Positions 1-9,514 of a stretch of DNA of 16,593 nt are shown piece by piece. Within the stretch, counting starts at the first letter, position 1. Every line of letters starts with the position of its first letter. A program made the position numbers and the translations under genes. A model generated the notes under the pieces. It worked only from the letters and a program-made list of their open reading frames with translations, made no database searches and had not been told where the DNA came from. Source of the stretch: Victivallales bacterium. Lineage in GTDB: Bacteria > Verrucomicrobiota > Lentisphaeria > Oligosphaerales > Oligosphaeraceae. Where the stretch lies: contig JAGCTA010000277.1 in the NCBI GenBank assembly GCA_017963875.1, positions 1 to 16,593 of the forward strand. Reading direction: 5' to 3'.

Positions 1-251
1 ACGATGGCTTTCTTCCAATCGGGGCGCTTGCCCTTGCGTGCACTGCGCGTCCGCTTGAATTTGCCCAAAAAGTTCATCGTCTTCACATCCGACACCTTCA
101 CGCCGTCAAAAATCATTTCGACTGCCTTGCGGATTTCGGTCTTGTTGCTCCTTGGATTGACCTTGATCGAGTAACGACTCTGTTTTTCGCTCAGTTTCGT
201 CGCCTTTTCAGTAATCAGGACTGTATAAACGATTTCGTATGGATTAAACAT
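1..251 (-). CDS. rplW: 50S ribosomal protein L23, 3' end cut by window edge
   Basis: L23 binds domain III of 23S rRNA at the exit of the peptide tunnel and is the docking site for trigger factor and SRP. I translated this gene directly from the sequence: it starts at the ATG at 249-251 and gives MFNPYEIVYTVLITEK, then an NPRSNKTEIRKAVEMIF segment, a VKVSDVKTMN strand, and a basic loop ending in GKRPDWKKAIV at the window edge. The order VITEK / NK-EI-KAVE / V-V-TMN / RPDWKKA is diagnostic of bacterial L23. About 83 codons are present out of a usual 95-100, so only the last few residues are missing. A GGAGG Shine-Dalgarno sits directly after the rplD stop, 13 bp upstream of the start codon, so it is translated as the fourth gene of the S10 cluster. 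Identification is secure. Confidence 0.95.
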   Translation of the reverse strand, partial: MFNPYEIVYTVLITEKATKLSEKQSRYSIKVNPRSNKTEIRKAVEMIFDGVKVSDVKTMNFLGKFKRTRSARKGKRPDWKKAI

Positions 252-264
252 TGTCCCTACCTCC

Positions 265-888
265 TCAGCCTAGCCTCTTACCAAGTGCCTCAAGAGCAGC
301 ACTCGTGATGACCACTTTCTTGTAGCGCATCATCCAATACGTGTTGACGGAAGCCGCCTTGTAAATATTCACGTCTGGGAGGTTGCGCATGGACAACAGC
401 ACATTGTCGCTGTACTCATCAACGATGAGCAGGACGTTGTCACCCGCGCCGATGGCGTTCAGGAACTTCACCATGTCCTTCGTCTTCGGAGCATCGAACT
501 TCAATTCGTCCACGACAATCACTTCGCCGTCATCGACTCGATCCGTGAAAGCACGCTTCAATGCAAGTTTCTCGACCTTCTGGTTGATTTTCTGTGCATA
601 ACTGCGTGTCTGCGGGCCAAAGGCGATACCGCCGCCGCGCCACACGGGTGAACGGCTCGATCCGCTACGCGCACGGCCTGTGCCCTTCTGGCGCCACGGC
701 TTGCTACCGCCGCCAGAGACTTTGCCGCGCGTCTTGGTCTGCGCAGTGCCTGCACGGCATCCCGCCAGGAAAGCCACGACGGAATCCTTCACGGCCTGTG
801 CGCCTTTTTCACGCTCAAGCCAACTATCATTAATATCAACTGACCCTTTGTCAGCGCCGTTAATTGTTTTTACAGGTAATGTCGCCAT
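265..888 (-). CDS. rplD: 50S ribosomal protein L4
   Basis: L4 is an early-assembly 23S rRNA-binding protein whose long loop lines the peptide exit tunnel; in E. coli it also represses its own S10 operon. The 207-residue product matches the usual length (about 200-207). The tunnel loop is recognisable at about residues 62-92: KPWRQKGTGRAR, then SPVWRGGGIAFGP, followed by the basic KLALKRAF helix. The C-terminal globular part has a VDEL strand and LLIVDEYSDN. The start is the ATG at 886-888, preceded by an AGGGGGT Shine-Dalgarno. It lies 17 bp after rplC and 13 bp before rplW. Nothing in the protein is odd; the macrolide-relevant loop looks ordinary. Confidence 0.97.
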   Translation of the reverse strand: MATLPVKTINGADKGSVDINDSWLEREKGAQAVKDSVVAFLAGCRAGTAQTKTRGKVSGGGSKPWRQKGTGRARSGSSRSPVWRGGGIAFGPQTRSYAQKINQKVEKLALKRAFTDRVDDGEVIVVDELKFDAPKTKDMVKFLNAIGAGDNVLLIVDEYSDNVLLSMRNLPDVNIYKAASVNTYWMMRYKKVVITSAALEALGKRLG

Positions 889-905
889 GTGTGGTACCCC
901 CTGCC

Positions 906-1541
906 TTATTTCTTCACCGCGTTACGAACAATCACAACACCGCCAGTCGGTCCAGGAATCGCGCCCTTGACCAATAGCAGGTTACGGTCTGCACGCACGT
1001 CAATTACCTGCAGATTCTGAACGGTGCGCTGGACATTGCCCATGTGACCAGGCATCTTGCGCCCTTTGTAAACCTTTCCAGGTGCTGCACACATACCAAT
1101 GGAACCCGTGCGGCGCGTCCAGGCACCACCGTGACTCGCACGGCCACCGCCAAAACGCCAACGGCGGACAACTGATGAAAAACCGCGGCCTTTGGTCGTG
1201 CCTGTGACATCGACGAATTCGTCTTTCGCAAACACATCGGCCTTCAGCGCCGTGCCAACTTCCGCCGTGCCGTCCTCATCGAGGCGTATCTCGCGGATGA
1301 TCGCAGGTGGATTGGCATCCAGCCCAGCCTTCTTCAACATGCCCAGAACCGGCTTCGTGACATTCTTGACCTTGCGGACACCGAATCCAAGTTGCAGCGC
1401 GCTGTAGCCGTGCTTTGCCTTGGTCTTCAGTTCAATCACTGGGCAGGGGCCGACTTCAATTGCCGTCACAGGAATCATCACACCCTGTTCGGTATAGACA
1501 TGGGTCATACCCAATTTCTTTCCAATTAAACCTTTACGCAT
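906..1541 (-). CDS. rplC: 50S ribosomal protein L3
   Basis: L3 is one of the first proteins to bind 23S rRNA, and its central extension reaches the peptidyl transferase centre. The N-terminus reads MRKGLIGKKLGMTHVYTEQ, the family hallmark. The central extension is recognisable in GRGFSSVVRRWRFGGG, ASHGGAWTRRTGSIG and GKVYKGRKMPGHMGN. The reading frame is open to an upstream start at 1562, inside the rpsJ end. I prefer the ATG at 1539-1541 because it begins exactly at the conserved MRKGLIG and is preceded by a strong GGGGGAGGG Shine-Dalgarno seven bases away. That gives 211 aa, the normal length. The gene lies 17 bp after rpsJ. Where E. coli L3 has a methylated Gln after GSIG, this protein has MCAAPG, so PrmB modification is not expected there. 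Confidence 0.97.
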   Translation of the reverse strand: MRKGLIGKKLGMTHVYTEQGVMIPVTAIEVGPCPVIELKTKAKHGYSALQLGFGVRKVKNVTKPVLGMLKKAGLDANPPAIIREIRLDEDGTAEVGTALKADVFAKDEFVDVTGTTKGRGFSSVVRRWRFGGGRASHGGAWTRRTGSIGMCAAPGKVYKGRKMPGHMGNVQRTVQNLQVIDVRADRNLLLVKGAIPGPTGGVVIVRNAVKK

Positions 1542-1558
1542 GATTATTCCCTCCCCCG

Positions 1559-1870
1559 TCAAAGTTTGACAATGATATCAACACCAGCGGGAAGATTCAA
1601 TTTCTTGAGTTCTTCCACGGTCTGGGGGCCTGGATTGATGATGTCCAGCAAACGCTTGTGCGTGCGGATTTCGAACTGCTCCATTGACTTCTTGTCAACG
1701 TGTGGTGAGCGGTTGACAGTGAAACGCTCGATTTTCGTCGGCAACGGCACTGGACCGGCGACTTCTGCGCCAGTTCTCTTTACCGTGTTGACGATTTCGG
1801 CCGTGCTCTGATCCAGGATCGTGTTTTCAAACGCCTGGAGTCTGATACGAATCTTTTGCCTTTTCGCCAT
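1559..1870 (-). CDS. rpsJ: 30S ribosomal protein S10 (NusE)
   Basis: S10 is a small-subunit head protein that also acts as NusE, joining NusG to the ribosome and forming antitermination complexes with NusB. The 103-residue product has the normal length and family motifs: IRIRLQAFE at the N-terminus, [14 protein letters not shown] in the middle loop, [19 protein letters not shown] and the C-terminal [11 protein letters not shown]. The start ATG at 1868-1870 has only a weak purine-rich Shine-Dalgarno (AAGAG), unusually poor for this window. It follows the EF-G2-like gene by 87 bp. That gap normally holds tuf in this gene order; here it holds only a small GCCC/GGGC inverted repeat and no gene. 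It opens the S10 cluster. Confidence 0.97.
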   Translation of the reverse strand: MAKRQKIRIRLQAFENTILDQSTAEIVNTVKRTGAEVAGPVPLPTKIERFTVNRSPHVDKKSMEQFEIRTHKRLLDIINPGPQTVEELKKLNLPAGVDIIVKL

Positions 1871-1957
1871 GTTTTGTTCTCTTTTGCTTTTGGTTTTTCC
1901 CTTGTTTGGTAACCATGCCAGCGCCCAGGGCTCAGTTCATTTCAAGTTTCCCTGATG

Positions 1958-3967
1958 TCAACAGGACACCAGAGGCACATAAAGTGAAGGTTCGGCAACA
2001 AAATCACCTCGGCCACAACTCAAAGACCGCAGTGCGTTCGCATATCCGAACAACTCGCCCAATGGCACTAACGATATGATTCTAGCCTGACCATCGCCGA
2101 CGGAATTGACTTCCGTCACACGGCCACGCCGAGCCATCAAATCATCCAGGAGTTTGCCGACGTATTCCTCTGGGACGGCGATTTCCACCGCCATCACAGG
2201 TTCCAACGTCACTGCATTCCCCGCTTCCAGCGCATCTGCCATGGCCTTTCGGCAAGCAGTCATCAGCACTGGTTCCGTCGTCTCGCCTTCAAAGCAACTT
2301 ATCCTTTCCAGGACAATTCGCAAATCCGCGAGCGGCTTGTCATCTCCCAGTCCTTCTCGGGCTAGTTGACGCAAGTGCAGTTCCAAAAATTCACCCGTTG
2401 ATTCGGCAACGCCTCTTGCAGCGGCGCCGAAATCAATCTCCACTCCCTTTCCACGTTCCAACGGCTCCAACTTCAGGCTGATGCCAGCCCTCAGTATCTC
2501 GCCTTTCGGTAATCTTTTTTCAAACAGGCATTCACCATGCCCTGTCGAGTTCACCGTCTTTCGATAGGTCACCTGCGGTTTGCCGTATGCAACCGCAAGC
2601 CCGAACTCAGTCTCCAGTCGTTCTCGGACAATCTCCAGATGGAGTTCGCCCATTCCCTTCAGTGTCCATTGCCCAGCCAGCGGTCCCTCGTGCACCTGAA
2701 GCGTTGGGTCGGCAAGACACAGCATCGCGAGTGCTTCCCGCACCTCCGTCGGCTGTGCGCCACGGATGCCCTCCATCACCACGCTGACAACAGGTTCTGG
2801 GAAGCACAGTGCCACGGGCGTCACCGTCTGCGGCACGCTATAGAGCATGTCCCCTGTCGCCAAATCGCCATCCAAACCGCCCAGCATGACAATGTCGCCT
2901 GCCTCCGCTTCGTCAAGCGGCTCACAGGTGCCTGCAAACATCCTGTAGATGCCTCCGATGGTCTGCCATTGCTTTGTTCTGGCGTTCCAAAGGGAATCCC
3001 CTGGAAGAAAGCGTCCGCCATAAACCTTTGCGCATATCTGCGTCATGGTGTCATGGGGTTCGCGCTGAACCTTGAAGACCAGCAGATGCTTTGCTCGGCC
3101 ATCCTGCACGATGTCTTTTTCAAAGGCATCAGGAGATGGAAGGTAGTCACGGACCGCGTCCAGCAATTGCCGCACACCCAGCCCCAGTCTGGCACTTCCG
3201 CCAAACACAGGCACGATTCGGCGATTTCTCACCGCCTCCCGCAACGACTGGCGTATTTGGTCGATGCCAGGTTTCTTGTCTTCAAGAAGCGCCTCAAGGA
3301 TGCCATCATCCATGTTGGAAAGCGTTTCAAGGAGGGATTCCTTGGCAAACCACACGCGCTCATCGCCGCTCATGTCCTCAATGACATTTCCGTCCTCGTC
3401 CATGAACTGCCCTGTCACGACGTCCGCCATTCCACGGAAACCGTCTTCATTGTCGATGGGTACCTGCATGGGCACGGCAACGATTCCAAGACGTGCTTCG
3501 ATATCACTCACCACACGCTGAAAATTCGCTCCGATCCTGTCAAGTTTGTTAATGAAGGCAATCGCTGGAATGCCATGCCGCTGCGCCCTGCGCCATACCG
3601 TCTCCGATTGCGCCTGCACGCCGTGGACTCCGCAGAACACCGCAACGACACCATCCAAGACCTCCAGGGTTCTTTCGACCTCAGCGGTGAAATCCACATG
3701 TCCAGGCGTGTCTATCAGATTGATCTGAACATCTGCCCAATGGCATGTGACTGCGGCACTGATGATGCTGATTCCACGCTCGCGTTCCTGCGGAAGCCAG
3801 TCTGTGACTGTCGTTCCCTCGCTAACCTCTCCAGCATAGCGGATAGTCCCTGTACGCTGAAGTATTTTTTCTGTCAAAGATGTCTTCCCCGCGTCAATAT
3901 GGGCAATGATTCCCACATTGCGAATCTCCCTTCTGGCAGGCTTTCCGCATTCTTTCGAATCTTCCAT
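1958..3967 (-). CDS. EF-G-type translational GTPase, recycling-type EF-G2 (spdEFG2/mtEFG2-like)
   Basis: A translational GTPase of 669 aa, shorter than canonical EF-G (about 690-705). GTPase motifs are intact: AHIDAGKT at 22-29, the switch I/II region with QERERGI at 60-66, DTPGH at 86-90, NKLD at 140-143 and a VFGGSA G5-like segment. The C-terminal domain V ends with VPLGELFGYANALRS. Domain IV is the odd part. The tip loop QSGGRGQYGH of translocating EF-G is missing; residues 473-477 read NSTGH and then diverge. The second tip loop (YHEVDSSE in EF-G) is replaced by ISCFEGETTE at 556-565. As I recall the families, this resembles mitochondrial EFG2 and bacterial spdEFG2, which split ribosomes with RRF but do not translocate. 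It occupies the usual fusA place after rpsG, behind a terminator. Function as a recycling factor is inferred; a divergent translocase remains possible. Confidence 0.8.
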   Translation of the reverse strand: MEDSKECGKPARREIRNVGIIAHIDAGKTSLTEKILQRTGTIRYAGEVSEGTTVTDWLPQERERGISIISAAVTCHWADVQINLIDTPGHVDFTAEVERTLEVLDGVVAVFCGVHGVQAQSETVWRRAQRHGIPAIAFINKLDRIGANFQRVVSDIEARLGIVAVPMQVPIDNEDGFRGMADVVTGQFMDEDGNVIEDMSGDERVWFAKESLLETLSNMDDGILEALLEDKKPGIDQIRQSLREAVRNRRIVPVFGGSARLGLGVRQLLDAVRDYLPSPDAFEKDIVQDGRAKHLLVFKVQREPHDTMTQICAKVYGGRFLPGDSLWNARTKQWQTIGGIYRMFAGTCEPLDEAEAGDIVMLGGLDGDLATGDMLYSVPQTVTPVALCFPEPVVSVVMEGIRGAQPTEVREALAMLCLADPTLQVHEGPLAGQWTLKGMGELHLEIVRERLETEFGLAVAYGKPQVTYRKTVNSTGHGECLFEKRLPKGEILRAGISLKLEPLERGKGVEIDFGAAARGVAESTGEFLELHLRQLAREGLGDDKPLADLRIVLERISCFEGETTEPVLMTACRKAMADALEAGNAVTLEPVMAVEIAVPEEYVGKLLDDLMARRGRVTEVNSVGDGQARIISLVPLGELFGYANALRSLSCGRGDFVAEPSLYVPLVSC

Positions 3968-3996
3968 CGCCTACCGCTCTCCTTTCTACAGCACTC

Positions 3997-4030
3997 CCAA
4001 GGGAATTCTTCGCATGAAAAATATCCTTGG
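3997..4030 (-). other. Stem-loop in the EF-G2-like leader
   Basis: CCAAGG at 3997-4002 pairs with CCTTGG at 4025-4030. Inside, ATTTTTC and GAAGAAT on the minus strand pair through seven positions with one G-U, leaving a 4-base loop. No T-run follows on the minus strand, so it is more likely a leader structure or processing site than a terminator. It lies 30 bp upstream of the EF-G2-like start. Confidence 0.4.
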
Positions 4031-4039
4031 AAAGTAAAT

Positions 4040-4080
4040 AAAACAGTTCTTAAGGACCTTTTCAGGAGATTAAGAACTGT
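4040..4080 (-). terminator. Probable intrinsic terminator after rpsG
   Basis: An 11-bp perfect stem (ACAGTTCTTAA at 4043-4053 pairing with TTAAGAACTGT at 4070-4080) with a 16-base loop lies 21 bp after the rpsG stop. On the minus strand the stem runs straight into TTTATTTACTTT, a U-rich tract. The stem is AT-rich and the loop is large, so it may be only partly efficient. It would separate rpsL-rpsG from the EF-G2-like gene. Confidence 0.6.
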
Positions 4081-4101
4081 ATTGCGCTTCTCTATGCCTT
4101 T

Positions 4102-4572
4102 TTACCAGCGATAATGGGCGAATGCCTGGTTTGCCTTCGCCATCTTGTGAACATCGTCACGCTTCTTCACAGAACTGCCAGTGTTCTCAAAGGCATCCAG
4201 CAACTCATTGGCAAGAGCCTTCGCCATCGGCATTCCCTTGCGGCCGCGTGAGAACCCGACGATCCAGCGCAGGGCGACTGCAACCTGGCGCTCCGCTGGG
4301 ACTTCCAGCGGAACCTGATAGGTCGAACCGCCGACGCGGCGGCTCTTCACTTCCAGACGGGGCTTCACATTCTCAAGTGCCTGCATGAAAACATCAAGAG
4401 GCTCCATATCGGATTTCTTCTCCTTGATGGCATCCAATGCATCATAGACAATGCCCTGGGCAATGGATTTCTTGCCGCGTTCCATAACCGTGTTAATCAG
4501 GCGGGCGATGATGTCGCTGTTATAACGCACATCAGGCGTCGTTGTCCGCTTTTCTGCTTTTCTTCTTCTCAT
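4102..4572 (-). CDS. rpsG: 30S ribosomal protein S7
   Basis: S7 nucleates assembly of the 30S head by binding the 3' domain of 16S rRNA and contacts the E-site tRNA; in E. coli it also represses translation of the str operon. The 156-residue product has the standard length and layout: basic start MRRRKAEKR, the NTVMERGKKSIAQGIVYDAL helices, the VKPRLEVKSRRVGGSTYQVP beta-hairpin, and the C-terminal FAHYRW. The start is the ATG at 4570-4572 with an AGGA about 11 bases upstream. It follows rpsL by 67 bp; that gap contains a short CAACT/AGTTG inverted repeat (4620-4635) and might hold an S7 site, but I cannot show one. An intrinsic terminator lies just downstream. Confidence 0.97.
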   Translation of the reverse strand: MRRRKAEKRTTTPDVRYNSDIIARLINTVMERGKKSIAQGIVYDALDAIKEKKSDMEPLDVFMQALENVKPRLEVKSRRVGGSTYQVPLEVPAERQVAVALRWIVGFSRGRKGMPMAKALANELLDAFENTGSSVKKRDDVHKMAKANQAFAHYRW

Positions 4573-4639
4573 TGTTTAAGTGTTCCTATCTCACTACTTT
4601 ATGTTTTGACTATAGCAGCCAACTTGCGACAGTTGATTA

Positions 4640-5038
4640 TTACTTCTTGCCCTTGGTGGCGGCACCTGCCTTCGGGCGCTTGGTACCATATTTGGAACGG
4701 CCCTGACGGCGCTTGTCAATGCCGAGCGTATCCAATGCGCCTCTGACGATGTGGTAGCGGACACCAGGAAGGTCACGGACACGACCACCGCGAACAAGCA
4801 CCACGCTGTGCTCCTGGAGGTTATGACCCTCACCGCCGATGTATGCGTTGATTTCCTGATTGTTCGTCAGACGAACACGGGCGTATTTGCGCAATGCGGA
4901 ATTAGGTTTCTTGGGGGTACGGGTACCAACCTGAAGGCAGACACCACGGCGCTGCGGGCACTGTTCAAGAGCACGCACACGACTCTTCTGAGGCTTAACA
5001 CTACGACCTTTTCTGATTAATTGATTTATCGTCGGCAT
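4640..5038 (-). CDS. rpsL: 30S ribosomal protein S12, natural Arg at the streptomycin residue Lys88
   Basis: S12 sits at the decoding centre, controls accuracy and is the classic streptomycin-resistance protein. The start is the ATG at 5036-5038 ([12 protein letters not shown]), the conserved N-terminus; an upstream in-frame extension to 5077 lacks homology. An AGGA lies about 12 bases before the ATG, a rather long spacing. The product has 132 aa, slightly longer than E. coli (124) because of an AGAATKGKK tail. The loop [11 protein letters not shown] is intact with Lys43. In the second decoding-site loop the sequence is [13 protein letters not shown]: residue 88 (counting Met) is Arg, encoded CGT at 4775-4777, where nearly all models have Lys. 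Asp89, the methylthiolation site, is kept. A promoter with a perfect TTGACA lies upstream at 5097-5126. Confidence 0.97.
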   Translation of the reverse strand: MPTINQLIRKGRSVKPQKSRVRALEQCPQRRGVCLQVGTRTPKKPNSALRKYARVRLTNNQEINAYIGGEGHNLQEHSVVLVRGGRVRDLPGVRYHIVRGALDTLGIDKRRQGRSKYGTKRPKAGAATKGKK

Positions 5039-5096
5039 TTTGACAATTGTTCCTACTACGTTATACAAAAAGACCAATTAAAAAATTTTCAGACAG

Positions 5097-5126
5097 ATAA
5101 TGTAACCTTTTTAACGGCAATGTCAA
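5097..5126 (-). promoter_or_regulatory. Candidate sigma-70 promoter for rpsL-rpsG
   Basis: The minus strand has a perfect -35 TTGACA (5121-5126). An 18-bp spacer leads to CATTAT (5097-5102); TACATT with a 16-bp spacer overlaps it. The -10 is only 4/6 either way. Transcription would start roughly 50 bp before the rpsL ATG. Position, after the rpoC hairpin and before rpsL, fits a promoter for the str genes. Confidence 0.5.
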
Positions 5127-5132
5127 ATTATG

Positions 5133-5148
5133 TCATGATTTTTCATGA
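5133..5148. promoter_or_regulatory. 16-bp palindrome next to the rpsL promoter
   Basis: TCATGA, four T, TCATGA forms a perfect inverted repeat ending 6 bp upstream of the -35 element. It could be a protein-binding operator or upstream site. A weak RNA hairpin or chance is also possible in this AT-rich gap. Confidence 0.25.
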
Positions 5149-5162
5149 GATTTATCAATGCC

Positions 5163-5196
5163 CGCACGCCTGAAAGGATGATTTTTCAGGCGTGCG
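5163..5196 (-). terminator. Strong stem-loop after rpoC, terminator-like without U-tract
   Basis: CGCACGCCTGAAA at 5163-5175 pairs perfectly over 13 bp with TTTCAGGCGTGCG at 5184-5196; the loop is 8 bases. It begins 7 bp after the rpoC stop. Neither strand has an adjacent T-run (minus strand continues GGGCATTGATAAATC), so intrinsic termination is uncertain. It may instead protect the rpoC 3' end or block exonucleases. Confidence 0.5.
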
Positions 5197-5203
5197 TAGA
5201 ATT

Positions 5204-9403
<4,200 letters not shown>

Positions 9404-9462
9404 AGGTCAGCCCTCCATTATGCTGGTTAACTATATTCAAATGCTTTTTTATACATCCAATG

Positions 9463-9514
9463 AATTCGCCTCGCCGCCAAAGCCCTAAGGCTATGGCGGC
9501 AATCCTGGCGAATT
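9463..9514 (-). other. Nested stem-loop between rpoB and rpoC
   Basis: Three stacked pairings make one long hairpin: AATTCGCC (9463-9470) with GGCGAATT (9507-9514), GCCGCC (9473-9478) with GGCGGC (9495-9500), and AGCC (9481-9484) with GGCT (9489-9492) around a 4-base loop. Its base overlaps the rpoB stop codon. On the minus strand ATTGGATG follows rather than a T-run, so a processing or mRNA-stability element is more likely than a terminator. Confidence 0.55.

Noticed and set aside
1542..1562. Upstream start for rplC overlapping the rpsJ stop
   Set aside because: The added MTGEGII residues come from the Shine-Dalgarno region itself and are not part of L3; the ATG at 1541 begins the conserved MRKGLIG.
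1871..1965. TTGACA at the stop codon of the EF-G2-like gene as a -35 for the S10 genes
   Set aside because: No acceptable -10 hexamer lies 15-19 bp downstream on the minus strand.
2537..4114. A 525-codon open frame on the plus strand opposite the EF-G2-like gene
   Set aside because: It is a complete antisense shadow of a well-supported gene; its translation is rich in His, Arg, Cys and Ser with no domain pattern, as expected from the complement of codon-biased coding DNA.
5039..5090. TATAAC near the rpsL start as an alternative -10
   Set aside because: The matching -35 position reads AAATTT, far from consensus; the TTGACA-led promoter upstream is better.
9417..9462. Possible promoter before rpoC (TATAGT with TTGGAT upstream)
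   Set aside because: The spacer is 19 bp and the -35 is poor; AT-rich gap makes such matches likely by chance.
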